Shown here in pieces: positions 8,031 to 16,695 of a stretch of DNA of 64,000 bases. Made by a program: the position numbers and the translations under genes. The notes beneath the pieces are model-generated. The model was not told where the DNA came from and did not search any database. It worked only from the letters and a program-made list of their open reading frames with translations. Source of the stretch: Prevotella sp. (GTDB lineage: Bacteria; Bacillota; Clostridia; Oscillospirales; Ruminococcaceae); NCBI GenBank assembly GCA_023663025.1, contig JAMPIC010000008.1, forward strand, positions 1-64,000, given 5' to 3'. The number at the start of each line of letters is the position of its first letter. Within the stretch, counting starts at the first letter, position 1.

Positions 8031-9491
8031 CTATCTGCCCAAAGCGGCGTTGATATCGTTTTGCAGCGAGGCGAACCATTCGCCGAAATTTTCGTCGGTG
8101 TTATAGAGAGCCGCCGCTTCTTCAAGGGACATACCCGTTTCCAGCCGCTCCCCGACCGCGGCTCTGTCCTCGGCGGCTTTGTCCGCAAGGCTGTTTTCGA
8201 GAACGCTCCTTGCCGCCTGGCTTCCGTCGAAAGCCTTGTTCGTGTAAAGCTCCGATTCGGAAATCCGGCTGAACGCGTCCTTTATCACCATATCGTTTAC
8301 GCCAGCAACCTCGATGCCCAGCTTTTCGGCGGTCGCCTTGTAGTAATCGTAATCATTGGCTTCTTTTTTCACGGGAAGATATCCCGATTCTGCGGAAAAC
8401 GCAATGTTGTTTTCGGGTGCCGTGAACCATTTGAGGAACAGCGCAGCCGCCGCTTCCTCCTCGGGAGTTGACTTTGTAACGACCATTCCCGCGCCCTGCT
8501 GAACGCTTACAGCTCTGCCGCCATCGTAAACGGGCATGGGGAGTATCTCCGCTTCAATCCGGTGCGAACCGTTCCCGTCGGTAACTTCGTCGGGGAAATA
8601 CACCGCCGACGAGGTAGAGCCGATAAGGGAAATAATATTCCCCACCTTAACGTCGTCGGAGCGGTACTTGCCCTCCGCGCGGAAGTACCCGCTTATGTAG
8701 GGGACGTAATAGTTGTCCCATATCCTGCGCATGACGGTCTCGTCCAGATCGACGGTCACGGAACCGTTCTGCACGCTGAATATCTCGTGTCCCATCTGCT
8801 TCGAGCAGATAATGAACATATTGGCAAGAGCGTCCCTGCCGTACAGAGCCTTGCCGTCGTCCGGAATATCGGGAGTTAAAGCGTCCGTCCAATCGTAGTA
8901 TTTTTTCGCCGTATCGGTCAGACCCTCAACGGTGCGCATATCCTCCGCAGACGCTCCCGTCGCTTCGGCAAAGACGTCCCACTCTGTTTTGTTGAGCATA
9001 AAGGTCTCGGTACACTTTGCGATGGGAAAAATATACAGCTCCCCGTTTTCGCCGATACGCCCCTCCTCTATGTAGGAATCAATGTATTCCGCCTGTTCCT
9101 CGGCGGTGAAGTACTGATCCAAGTTCGCAAGTATGCCCAGCTTTTCCGCCTCGTAAGCCGTGTCCGCATACGAAGCGAAAATATTCGGCAGCTCGCCGCT
9201 TCCCACCTGCTTGTTGGCGGAATCCATCACCGCCGTTTCCAAGTCGGCGATGCTCCCCTGAGAGTGGGCGATCACCGTGACGCCGTTTTCCGCGCCCACA
9301 GTTCTGTTAAAGCTTTCGATCATTTTATCAAAGGAATTTTGAAGAGAACCGTTATAATAGTGCCAGACCTCAATAGACACGGGTTCGCCGCCCGAAGCGG
9401 CTGTCCCGCCGCAGCCCGAAAGAACAGCTGCGGCAGCGGTAAAAAACGCGGCGCAGCGCAATGTCTTTCGGTTGTTTGGAAACAACTTCAT
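8031..9491 (-). CDS. extracellular solute-binding lipoprotein, family 1 (carbohydrate type)
   Basis: A 486-residue ABC-transporter receptor. The N-terminus carries a lipoprotein signal with lipobox VLSGC; the cysteine should be lipidated and the protein tethered outside the membrane. The body shows family-1 features: an EVWHYYNG strand at the start of the mature protein, the hinge region, and the segment EEEAAAALFLKWFTAPENN typical of the sugar-binding C-lobe. Neither permease nor ATPase genes are adjacent, which is unusual for this family; it may serve a transporter encoded elsewhere. Upstream lies a small DUF4190 protein and downstream an esterase, all on the minus strand with short gaps. 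Confidence 0.88.
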   Translation of the reverse strand: MKLFPNNRKTLRCAAFFTAAAAVLSGCGGTAASGGEPVSIEVWHYYNGSLQNSFDKMIESFNRTVGAENGVTVIAHSQGSIADLETAVMDSANKQVGSGELPNIFASYADTAYEAEKLGILANLDQYFTAEEQAEYIDSYIEEGRIGENGELYIFPIAKCTETFMLNKTEWDVFAEATGASAEDMRTVEGLTDTAKKYYDWTDALTPDIPDDGKALYGRDALANMFIICSKQMGHEIFSVQNGSVTVDLDETVMRRIWDNYYVPYISGYFRAEGKYRSDDVKVGNIISLIGSTSSAVYFPDEVTDGNGSHRIEAEILPMPVYDGGRAVSVQQGAGMVVTKSTPEEEAAAALFLKWFTAPENNIAFSAESGYLPVKKEANDYDYYKATAEKLGIEVAGVNDMVIKDAFSRISESELYTNKAFDGSQAARSVLENSLADKAAEDRAAVGERLETGMSLEEAAALYNTDENFGEWFASLQNDINAALGR

Positions 9492-9527
9492 AAACCGATC
9501 ATCCTATTCAATAAAATATTTGCGTGT

Positions 9528-9788
9528 TCAGTCGCCGCTTTTTTTCCCGGAGAAAAACATTTTTACGGTCATGACAACACCGAGGACTGAGTTTATGAGA
9601 GCGATCGACAAAGCGACTATGCTCAGTGATATTCCCGCCGAGGAACTGTAGTTTTTCCTGCGTTTTTTAACGCCGATGATAAGTCCCGGAATAGCGCAGG
9701 CGTAAGAAACAACAGGAAGAAAGAAAGAAAACACCAATCCTACTATACTAAGGACAAGACTTGAAATACAAAGCTTTTTTCCTGACAT
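9528..9788 (-). CDS. small two-helix membrane protein (DUF4190-like)
   Basis: An 86-residue protein with two hydrophobic helices (about 5-42 and 50-78) joined by a basic loop KKRRKN, and a basic tail. Start taken at the ATG with GGAGG eight bases upstream; an earlier in-frame GTG and ATG overlap the ribosome site. The helix-loop-helix with the Pro/Gly-rich first helix resembles DUF4190. It is the first gene of the unit that continues with the binding lipoprotein and esterase. Function unknown. Confidence 0.75.
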   Translation of the reverse strand: MSGKKLCISSLVLSIVGLVFSFFLPVVSYACAIPGLIIGVKKRRKNYSSSAGISLSIVALSIALINSVLGVVMTVKMFFSGKKSGD

Positions 9789-9820
9789 AAGAAAGTCCTC
9801 CATAAGAGAAATATATAATA

Positions 9821-9849
9821 ATTTTACCACATTGATATTATTTTGTCAA
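9821..9849 (-). promoter_or_regulatory. promoter of the DUF4190-lipoprotein-esterase unit
   Basis: On the minus strand TTGACA (9849-9844), 17-base spacer, TAAAAT (9826-9821). The leader to the ATG at 9788 is only about 25 bases. Confidence 0.8.
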
Positions 9850-9931
9850 TACCGGTGCGGTTTAATTCGCGGAAATTAATTTTATGTTTATAAATTGTAA
9901 TTCCCCCGGGCAGCAGAACCATAGCGTTTTA

Positions 9932-10999
9932 TCAGCCGATAAGCCTGCATATTATCTCGTTTGAGACAAGGCAGCCCTCTGCGGTAAGCATGAGTGCGCC
10001 GTTTTCCTTTTTCATCAGACCGCTTTTCAGCATCGGCTCGGCGCGTTTTTCCGCCTCGGGAAAATCCGCGAGCCTCAGTCCCTCTTTGGTGAGCCGCAGG
10101 GCGAGCATGGCTTTTTCCTCCCGGTCTCCGCCCGTCGACAGGAAAACGCGCTTCTGCAAAGGCTCGGAAATAAATTTCTCCGTATCGTCCGGACAGCAAA
10201 ACCGTTCGCCGTCCAAAAAGCTGTGCGCCGACGGTCCTATCCCGAAATACTCCCCGCACCGCCAGTATTTCAGATTGTGGCGGCACTCAAAACCGTTCCG
10301 CGCGAAATTGGATATCTCATACTGCTCAAATCCCGCCGCCGAAAGCTTTTCCGCTGTCATAAGGTACATATCTGCGGTGTCGTCCTCATTGGGAACTTTC
10401 TCCAAAAGCGCACCGTCAAGCGACAATGGGGTGCCGCTTTCGACTTTCAGCATATACGCCGAGATGTGCGTGAGCGGCAGCTTCAAAAGCATATCCAGGG
10501 TACAGCCGAGACTTTCGGCGGTCTGCATGGGGGTGGCAAGCATAATGTCCGCGCTTATGTTGTGAAAACCCGCTTTTTCGGCGGACAGTACCGCTTCCGC
10601 AGCTTTGTCCGCATTGTGCAGCCGTCCCAGAGCGGCAAGCTCCCCGTCGTCAAAGGACTGCACGCCGAATGAAACGCGGTTCACTCCCGCCGACCTTACG
10701 GCGCGGAGATAGTCCAAATCCGCGCTGTCGGGATTGCATTCCATGGAAATCTCGGCATTCTCCGTCAGATCGCAGCGGGACAGGATATCGCCTATCTGTT
10801 CCGCTTCAAGCAAAGAGGGAGTTCCTCCGCCGAAGTAGACCGTATCGTACTTCCTTCCCGCCGCCCCGATATTGCGTATCACGGCGCGGACGTACTCCCC
10901 GGTGCTTTCGGCAGACTGCGGAGGCGCGGAAAAAAAGTCGCAGTAAGCGCATTTCCTCCTGCAAAACGGAACATGGATATAGAGACCTGCGGGCTGCAA
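9932..10999 (-). CDS. hemW: radical SAM heme chaperone HemW
   Basis: A 355-residue radical SAM protein. The cluster motif HVPFCRRKCAYCDF near residue 9 gives the CxxxCxYC cysteines for the SAM-binding [4Fe-4S] cluster. FGGGTPSLL and the ISMECNPD, GVNRVSFGVQSFDD and YEISNFA segments are characteristic of the HemN/HemW group. It lacks the N-terminal extension of true coproporphyrinogen dehydrogenase HemN, so HemW (a heme-binding insertion factor) is the better call. The start is a TTG with AAGGAG nine to ten bases upstream. It is the only tetrapyrrole-related gene in the window and lies alone between two unrelated genes. Confidence 0.92.
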   Translation of the reverse strand: MQPAGLYIHVPFCRRKCAYCDFFSAPPQSAESTGEYVRAVIRNIGAAGRKYDTVYFGGGTPSLLEAEQIGDILSRCDLTENAEISMECNPDSADLDYLRAVRSAGVNRVSFGVQSFDDGELAALGRLHNADKAAEAVLSAEKAGFHNISADIMLATPMQTAESLGCTLDMLLKLPLTHISAYMLKVESGTPLSLDGALLEKVPNEDDTADMYLMTAEKLSAAGFEQYEISNFARNGFECRHNLKYWRCGEYFGIGPSAHSFLDGERFCCPDDTEKFISEPLQKRVFLSTGGDREEKAMLALRLTKEGLRLADFPEAEKRAEPMLKSGLMKKENGALMLTAEGCLVSNEIICRLIG

Positions 11000-11036
11000 A
11001 ACGTTTCACTCCTTAAAGCTGTGTTTTTGCAAAAAG

Positions 11037-11079
11037 CATACCCAATCCGCAAGCGTGACATGCGAGCGGATTGGGTATG
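11037..11079 (-). terminator. strong terminator after the LacI-like/GGDEF gene
   Basis: A perfect 14-base stem (11037-11050 with 11066-11079) and, on the minus strand, GCTTTTTG at the end. It stands directly after the stop of the GGDEF gene and before hemW. Confidence 0.85.
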
Positions 11080-11085
11080 GCAAAA

Positions 11086-13428
11086 TCATCTGAGTATGGA
11101 TTTTTTCTTTTTCTTTTCCTCGTAAAGAACATCGTCCGCCTTGGCGAGTATCTTTGAAAGCTCCACGTCCTTTCCGCACTTGAATGCGTACACGCCTACG
11201 CTCATGTGGACGACATAGGGTTTGTCGTGGGTGGCGTTAAAGCTTACCGTTGTCTCGTCTATTCTGGAGCGTACTATCGACGTCATTTCCTCGTTTGTGG
11301 CATTCTCAACCATAGCCAGCACAGAAAATTCGTCGCCGCCTATACGTCCGATAACATCGGAGCTTCGGAACGATTCCTGAAGTATCTTAGCCGCGTTTTT
11401 GATGGCGAAATCGCCGTCCTCATGGCTGAATGAATCGTTGATAGTCTTAAGGCTGTCCAGATCGGCAAAAATGATAAGAGCGTCCTGTCCCTCGTTCATG
11501 GGAGAAGTTATTATACTGCTTGCCTGCGTGAAAAAGCCGCGGCGGTTATAAGCTCCCGTGAGCACGTCGAGCTTGGAGATAGCGTCAAGCTGAATATTTT
11601 TCTCCTTGATCTGCATAAGCGTCCGTTCAAGCTCCTGCTGTATGCTTTCCTTGTCCTGTATAAGCCTGAGTATTTTCATTGCCGCGCAGAGCTGCGCCGA
11701 CAGCGCACTTATGTAGTAGAAATACTCATATTCCAGCTCGCAGAGGAAAAGTCCGTAATGATCCGCGTTGAGGAATATTGCCGACAGCACCATTGTAAAC
11801 CGTCTGTCCTTGGGTATATAGCTGTGGTTGAACAGATTGCGTATGGAAATCTCCTGATCCTCGGCGGGAATTACCTCCCACTTATCGGCGTTGTGGTAGG
11901 ATTTGAGCAGCACTCTCGGCGGAGGCACCCAATCCTCGTCCTTGCCGAGGGTAACGGTTTCGGGGAAAATATAGATATAGCTGCTGGCGACGTTAAGTCT
12001 TGTCAGCTTGTCGGTAACGGAGCCATACCCGTAATCGTCGTAGCTGTCGAAAAGAAGCATATCCTTTGTGATGGAATTGGACTGCCATGTCAGGAACTCC
12101 ACGTCCTCCACGCGCTTGTTGCTGTAGATAACGACCGCCTGCATGAGTATACGGTACATTCCGACAAAGATGTCTTTCATATGGCGTCTGTCGGCAGGAT
12201 CTTCCAGACCCTGCGAAAAACGTCTGCTTAAATAATCTATGACCGTACACAGCTTATCCTGATTGATAAGCTTCATGGTCTCGGGGGTCAGCATATCCTC
12301 GAAAGAGGAGGGAATGTACTCCGCCGCCTCGGGCGTAAGGGTTATGCCGCCGTGGTCGTCCGATTTAAGCAGGCGGAACACGTCCTCAAGATATTTCTCG
12401 AAAGCGGGTCTTACCTTTTCAAGAAGCTCGCTTGAAGTGTAGCCGCTGAAAAGGTAATCGCACACGGCGGATACCGTCCGTGAATCGGAGCGGCACCAGC
12501 AGTGGTTGAAAACGAAAACGTCTCCCGAATTTGCTTCCGAAGCGGAAACGTCCCCTCGGCAGCCGCAGGATCTGCGCTTCACCATTGACGAGCGCACAAG
12601 GCGGCTGTTAAGCTTTCCTGTTTTGCTGTACGCCATGCATTCGACAACCGCGTCGTATCCGAGTTCGGCGGCGTCGGCGCGGACGGTCGTAAGCGGCGGC
12701 ACGAGATTTACCGCAACGGGAGCGTCGTCAAAACCGGTGACAAGTATGTCCTTTCCGACTTCGATACCCCGTTCCTCAAAGACCTCGTAAGCACCTCCCG
12801 CCATGGCGTCATTGGCGAAAGCGATGGCTTCAAGGTCGGGACAGCGGTCAAGAAGCTTCTCCACGACCTCGCGGCTGTAGGGAGAAAATCTGCCGTAAAC
12901 CACCCTGTTTTCGTCGTACGGGATATTGTGGCTTTTCAGCGTGTCAATGTAAACGTTAAGACGTTCTATAGCGTCGCCATTGGTTTCCGGACCGCTTACA
13001 AAGCCTATCCTGCGGCAGCCGTGCTTTTCGATGAGGTGCTCGATGCATTCGGTAAGACCGCTTGTGTTGTCAAAGCATACGGAAGGATACCCCTCGACTT
13101 CGCTGGCGATGGTAATTATCGGGATATTTCCCATACCCTCGAGAAAGGCTTTTTTTCTTTCATAGGATATACTGCTTCCGATAGTTCCCACAAGAACGAG
13201 AAGCACGTCGATATCATCGGGAAAAGCGTAGGAAAAAAGGGTATTGTACTGATATTCGTACTCCGTCCGTTTTTTGTCGGCATAAACGGCGTCTATGTAC
13301 CGACCGGGGAAAATAATGAGGTTTGCGTCGATCTCCTTAGCGCCTATTATCGCGCCGCGGCAGACGGCGGAGGCAAAATCGTCCTCCAGATGGCTTATCA
13401 TCAGACCGATATTCAGTCGTCTTTCCAT
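11086..13428 (-). CDS. LacI-type ligand-binding sensor fused to a GGDEF diguanylate cyclase
   Basis: A 780-residue soluble protein without signal peptide. Start set at the ATG preceded by GAGGAGGG ten bases upstream; an earlier in-frame start has no ribosome site. Residues 1-290 match the periplasmic-binding fold of LacI/GalR regulators (start RRLNIGLMISHLEDDF, then RIGFVSGPETN, AIAFANDAMAGG, VTGFDDAP) but without the DNA-binding helix-turn-helix. A Cys-rich stretch follows (CGC and CWC near 295-320), then about 280 residues of unassigned sequence, a coiled coil, and a GGDEF domain. The last keeps GRIGGDEF (around 695) and an RSSD inhibitory site just before it, so it should make c-di-GMP with feedback control. 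It probably couples a cytosolic sugar-like signal to c-di-GMP. Monocistronic. Confidence 0.88.
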   Translation of the reverse strand: MERRLNIGLMISHLEDDFASAVCRGAIIGAKEIDANLIIFPGRYIDAVYADKKRTEYEYQYNTLFSYAFPDDIDVLLVLVGTIGSSISYERKKAFLEGMGNIPIITIASEVEGYPSVCFDNTSGLTECIEHLIEKHGCRRIGFVSGPETNGDAIERLNVYIDTLKSHNIPYDENRVVYGRFSPYSREVVEKLLDRCPDLEAIAFANDAMAGGAYEVFEERGIEVGKDILVTGFDDAPVAVNLVPPLTTVRADAAELGYDAVVECMAYSKTGKLNSRLVRSSMVKRRSCGCRGDVSASEANSGDVFVFNHCWCRSDSRTVSAVCDYLFSGYTSSELLEKVRPAFEKYLEDVFRLLKSDDHGGITLTPEAAEYIPSSFEDMLTPETMKLINQDKLCTVIDYLSRRFSQGLEDPADRRHMKDIFVGMYRILMQAVVIYSNKRVEDVEFLTWQSNSITKDMLLFDSYDDYGYGSVTDKLTRLNVASSYIYIFPETVTLGKDEDWVPPPRVLLKSYHNADKWEVIPAEDQEISIRNLFNHSYIPKDRRFTMVLSAIFLNADHYGLFLCELEYEYFYYISALSAQLCAAMKILRLIQDKESIQQELERTLMQIKEKNIQLDAISKLDVLTGAYNRRGFFTQASSIITSPMNEGQDALIIFADLDSLKTINDSFSHEDGDFAIKNAAKILQESFRSSDVIGRIGGDEFSVLAMVENATNEEMTSIVRSRIDETTVSFNATHDKPYVVHMSVGVYAFKCGKDVELSKILAKADDVLYEEKKKKKSILR

Positions 13429-13501
13429 TGCGGCAATTCCCTCCTCTTTAAAGTAAACGGATAACGAGTCCGTGTGCAAAGCGTCAAATATTTTATATAC
13501 G

Positions 13502-13529
13502 TTTATATTTTAACATTAATTCCGGTCAA
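13502..13529 (-). promoter_or_regulatory. probable promoter of the LacI-like/GGDEF gene
   Basis: On the minus strand TTGACC (13529-13524), 16-base spacer, TATAAA (13507-13502). The surrounding 13480-13607 is very AT-rich. Confidence 0.55.
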
Positions 13530-13607
13530 ATTTAAAGCGGTAAATAGTATCTAAATTATTAATATATTAATAATTAATCATTTAAGTTTTAATAATAGCA
13601 GTTTACA

Positions 13608-15002
13608 TCATCGGCGGCACTGTTTATGATCTGTCCCGCCGCCGTCCTCCCGCAGCGGCAGCGTGACCGTGAACACGCTTCCCTTTCCAAGCTCGGAGGA
13701 AACCGTGATATCCCCGCCGTGAAGCTCCGCTATCTTTTTCGCTATGGCAAGACCCAGACCCGTCCCCCGTGAGCTTCGGGACTTGTCAGCCTTGTAAAAT
13801 CTGCGGAAAGCGTTTTCTCTTTCCTCCGCCGTCATTCCCTTGCCGCTGTCGCTTACCGAAACGGTTACCGACGTTTCGTTCCCGGTGAGAGAGACGCCGA
13901 TCCTGCCGCCCTTATCCGTGTACCGCACAGCATTGGATATAAGGTTCACCCAAAGCTGATACAGCAGAGCCTCGTCCCCCGCAAAGGATATCTCATCAAG
14001 TTCCGCGTCAACGGCGATGGACTTTTCCTCCCAATCTTGCTGCAAAAGTATCACAGCCGAGCGTACCTGCTCGTCAAGGGAAAATTCCCTCCGTTCGGGA
14101 GAAAGCCCCTTATTGTCAAGCTCCGACAGCTTCAGCAGATCCGCCGACAGCCGCGAAAGCCTGTCGCTTTCCGCGATAACGATATCGGCGTAGTCATTCC
14201 GCTGCTCATTCGTAAGGCTGCTGCTTTTTAAAAGCTTTGCGTATCCTTTCAGCGACGTTATCGGTGTGCCGAATTCGTGAGAAACATTGGCAATAAATTC
14301 CTTGTGCAGATATTCATTTGAGGCAAGTCCCCGAACCATGCTGTTGAAATTCTCGGTAAGCTCCCGTATTTCGCCGCTGCCTTTGGGTTCGAGCCTAACG
14401 GAAAAATCCCCCTCCGCAACCCTTTTGGACGCGTCGGAAATTCTCTTGACCGGCTTCGCCACGGTTATCGCGGCAAGCACTATCAGAGCCGTTCCCAGCA
14501 CAAACGGGACGGCTACGAAAAACACCTGCATTCCCATAAAATTTGCCATCGGACCCCGCTGCCTGTCGGGGCGTACCATTATCCAGTCATCACCGGCGGC
14601 AAAGACCGCGAAAACCGCGTGACCGTCGCGGTTGTTCCTGCCGCCGCGGCTGTTTCTGTCCGGCATTTTGAAAAGTATCTCTCCCCGTTCAATGAGACGG
14701 ATATCCTCGGAAGAAAGAGGAAAATCAAGCCCGTCAAGACTGTCAAGCAGGACAATTTCGGTATCGTCCTTGTCAAACATGGCTATGGCTTCCGTGACGG
14801 TCATGCCGCGGTTTTCCGCCAAATCCTTTATGTTCTCTGCGGTTTCGGTTACGGAGATATGAGCGTCCCGCCTTATTTCGGGAGCTTTCGCCGCGTTAAA
14901 GCCCAGAGCGGGTATTGCCAGCGACAGCGCGAACGCCCCGATAAATATCACGAGAAAACGCGTATAGACAGATCCGAAAATTTTCTTAAGCTTTGATTTC
15001 AT
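13608..15002 (-). CDS. membrane sensor histidine kinase
   Basis: The 464-residue partner of the response regulator just upstream (the ATG and TGA overlap by 4 bases, so translation is coupled). Two membrane helices (about 13-35 and 158-180) flank an extracytoplasmic domain of about 120 residues that contains a basic Arg/Gly/Asn patch (115-127). HAMP follows (180-230), then HisKA with His242 in NVSHEFGTPI and an HATPase domain with N, G1, F and G2 boxes (LWVNLISNAVRYT, DSGKGM, RGTGLGLAI). It phosphorylates itself and then the OmpR-type regulator. The signal is unknown; no transporter or target operon is adjacent to suggest one. Confidence 0.93.
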   Translation of the reverse strand: MKSKLKKIFGSVYTRFLVIFIGAFALSLAIPALGFNAAKAPEIRRDAHISVTETAENIKDLAENRGMTVTEAIAMFDKDDTEIVLLDSLDGLDFPLSSEDIRLIERGEILFKMPDRNSRGGRNNRDGHAVFAVFAAGDDWIMVRPDRQRGPMANFMGMQVFFVAVPFVLGTALIVLAAITVAKPVKRISDASKRVAEGDFSVRLEPKGSGEIRELTENFNSMVRGLASNEYLHKEFIANVSHEFGTPITSLKGYAKLLKSSSLTNEQRNDYADIVIAESDRLSRLSADLLKLSELDNKGLSPERREFSLDEQVRSAVILLQQDWEEKSIAVDAELDEISFAGDEALLYQLWVNLISNAVRYTDKGGRIGVSLTGNETSVTVSVSDSGKGMTAEERENAFRRFYKADKSRSSRGTGLGLAIAKKIAELHGGDITVSSELGKGSVFTVTLPLREDGGGTDHKQCRR

Positions 15003-15682
15003 AGCGCATTGTCCTTTTTGACCGCCTTGTAGCCCAATCCCTTGACAGTAACGATCTCAAAATCGGGGGACGTTTCAAATTTTTCCCGAAGCCTGCGTAT
15101 GTGGACGTCCACGGTGCGCTCGGCGCTGTCGCTGTCGTAGTCCCATATTTCGTCCATTATCTGTGCGCGGGTGAATATGCGGTTAGGCTGCGCCAGAAGC
15201 TTAAAAAGAATGCGGAACTCCTTATTCGGCAGGGACACGGAGCCGTTAGCCGACGTTACGGAAAATTCGCCGTAATCAAGTTCCGTACCGCCTACCGTCA
15301 GACGTTTTTCACTTGCCGCTCCCGACCGTCTCAGAAGCGCGGCGGCGCGCAGCAGCATTTCCTCCATATCGAAGGGCTTGACCATATAATCGTCCGCGCC
15401 GCAGCCGAAGCCCGTCTTTTTGTCCTCCATGGTTCCGCGGGCGGTTATCATCAGAACGGGAGTATCATAACCCGCCTCTCTCAGCTCGCGGACAAGCTCG
15501 AAGCCGTCTGTGCGGGGCATCATAACGTCGGTTATAAGCAGGTCGACGCGGTTTTTTCCGAACAGTTCGATAGCCTCCTCGCCGTCCTCGCATTCGAGGA
15601 CGGTGTAGCCGTCCCGGTTAAGGTATTCGGTCATCAGCCGCCTGATATTGCAGTCGTCCTCGCAGACAAGGATATTGAACAT
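14999..15682 (-). CDS. OmpR/PhoB-family response regulator
   Basis: 227 residues: receiver domain with phospho-acceptor Asp52 (LLITDVMMPRTDG), acidic pocket CEDD near residue 8 and the conserved Lys in MVKPFDMEEM, then a winged-helix DNA-binding domain (LTVGGTELDYGEFSV ... RTVDVHIRRLREKFE). Shine-Dalgarno GGAGGAG lies before the ATG. First gene of the two-component pair; DUF554 ends 36 bases upstream in the same direction and may be co-transcribed. Confidence 0.95.
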   Translation of the reverse strand: MFNILVCEDDCNIRRLMTEYLNRDGYTVLECEDGEEAIELFGKNRVDLLITDVMMPRTDGFELVRELREAGYDTPVLMITARGTMEDKKTGFGCGADDYMVKPFDMEEMLLRAAALLRRSGAASEKRLTVGGTELDYGEFSVTSANGSVSLPNKEFRILFKLLAQPNRIFTRAQIMDEIWDYDSDSAERTVDVHIRRLREKFETSPDFEIVTVKGLGYKAVKKDNAL

Positions 15683-15718
15683 TTTATCTCCTCCCGACGT
15701 TTTTACGGTTTTTGAACG

Positions 15719-16435
15719 CTACAGCCAATGTCCGAGAATAACCGCAAAAATCAGTGCGGGCAGCATATTCCCCGCTTTGACGGTCTTTCCGAACAGCAGA
15801 TTTACTCCCACAACGGCGATGAGGATATTTCCGGTGCAGGAAAGGTCCGCAACAACGCTGTCGGTAAAAAAGGAAGCTGCCGCTCCCGCCAGCAAAGTTA
15901 TCGCGCCCTGATACAGGAACAGCGGCACAGCGGCGAAAAGCACGCCCGCGCCGAGAGAAGCGGCGAACACCATGGATATCATCGCGTCCAGCACAGCTTT
16001 GGCGTAAAGCGTGGAGGGATCGCGGTTTAAACCGTCGTTAAGCGCGCCAACCACAGCCATCGCGCCAATGCATATCACCAGCGCGTTTGTGACGAAGCCC
16101 TGTACGAACATGCTGTCTCCGTCGGCGCGGACAAGCTTTTTCAGCCGTTCGCCCAAGGTTTCCAATCTGTCCTCTATTTTCAGAAGTTCACCGGTTATCG
16201 TCCCCAAGGTCAGGGAAAGTATCATAAGCATGGTTCCCCGGGTCTGCAAAACGCCGTCTTTAAGTTCCAGCAGACCGGTCAGCGCACCCGCCGCTCCGAG
16301 AAAAATAACGGCGACGCCCAGCGTTTTCATCACGGAATTGCGGAATTCCTCTTTCAGTCCCTTTCCGGCAAGCATTCCCAATCCGCCGCCCGCAACGACC
16401 GCGGCAGCGTTTACTATAGTTCCCGACATTATCAA
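15719..16435 (-). CDS. DUF554 multi-helix membrane protein
   Basis: About 238 residues with six to seven hydrophobic helices, beginning SGTIVNAAAVVAGGGLGMLAG and containing the family segments GAMAVVGALNDG and FAASLGAGVLFAAVPLFLYQGAITLL. DUF554 proteins are uncharacterised integral membrane proteins; transport has been suggested but not shown. Start is uncertain. ATG 16444 abuts the AAAGGA site, TTG 16435 has the best spacing (9), and ATG 16429 matches the usual family N-terminus. It is followed by the two-component pair in the same direction. Confidence 0.85.
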   Translation of the reverse strand: MIMSGTIVNAAAVVAGGGLGMLAGKGLKEEFRNSVMKTLGVAVIFLGAAGALTGLLELKDGVLQTRGTMLMILSLTLGTITGELLKIEDRLETLGERLKKLVRADGDSMFVQGFVTNALVICIGAMAVVGALNDGLNRDPSTLYAKAVLDAMISMVFAASLGAGVLFAAVPLFLYQGAITLLAGAAASFFTDSVVADLSCTGNILIAVVGVNLLFGKTVKAGNMLPALIFAVILGHWL

Positions 16436-16611
16436 CGGTATCATTCCTTTTGCAAGTTATCGTTTAAATTATAGCATCAAAACATACATGATAGGCACAT
16501 AAAGAATTTCTTTTTTATTAATATTATGAAAATTTTACCCCGGAGAACGCCGAACAGTCCGAAACGCATAGGGAAACTTTCCCGCAGCCGCAGCAAATTG
16601 CGGAGTTCCTA

Positions 16612-16640
16612 TTGACAAATATATTCTATCGTGATAGAAT
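16612..16640 (+). promoter_or_regulatory. promoter of the coiled-coil gene
   Basis: TTGACA (16612-16617), 17-base spacer, TAGAAT (16635-16640). A perfect palindrome fills the spacer and the -10 element, so the promoter is expected to be tightly repressed. Confidence 0.8.
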
Positions 16641-16672
16641 ATATTTGGAAAGGAGGTTCTATTTCAATAGAA
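16624..16672 (+). promoter_or_regulatory. two tandem palindromic operators
   Basis: TTCTATCGTGATAGAA at 16624-16639 and TTCTATTTCAATAGAA at 16657-16672 are both palindromes of the form TTCTAT-N4-ATAGAA. Their centres are 33 bases apart, about three turns of the helix, so two repressor dimers could sit on the same face. The first covers the promoter; the second lies in the leader and ends on the A of a short leader ORF's ATG. The regulator is not recognised. Confidence 0.7.
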
Positions 16673-16695
16673 TGCAAAAGGAGGTGTTACAGTGA
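16672..16695 (+). CDS. putative 7-codon leader ORF
   Basis: ATG followed by six sense codons (peptide MQKEVLQ) and TGA. The AAGGAGG at 16650-16656 lies 15 bases upstream, a rather long spacing. Its stop overlaps the GTG start of the next gene (GTGA), and its own codons AAG-GAG-GTG form the Shine-Dalgarno of that gene. Translation of the leader would therefore occupy the downstream ribosome site. Whether it is actually translated is not known. Confidence 0.4.
   Translation: MQKEVLQ

Noticed and set aside
7152..8471. 439-codon plus-strand frame over the esterase and lipoprotein genes
   Set aside because: Spans two real minus-strand genes and their junction, no start signal, no recognisable domain.
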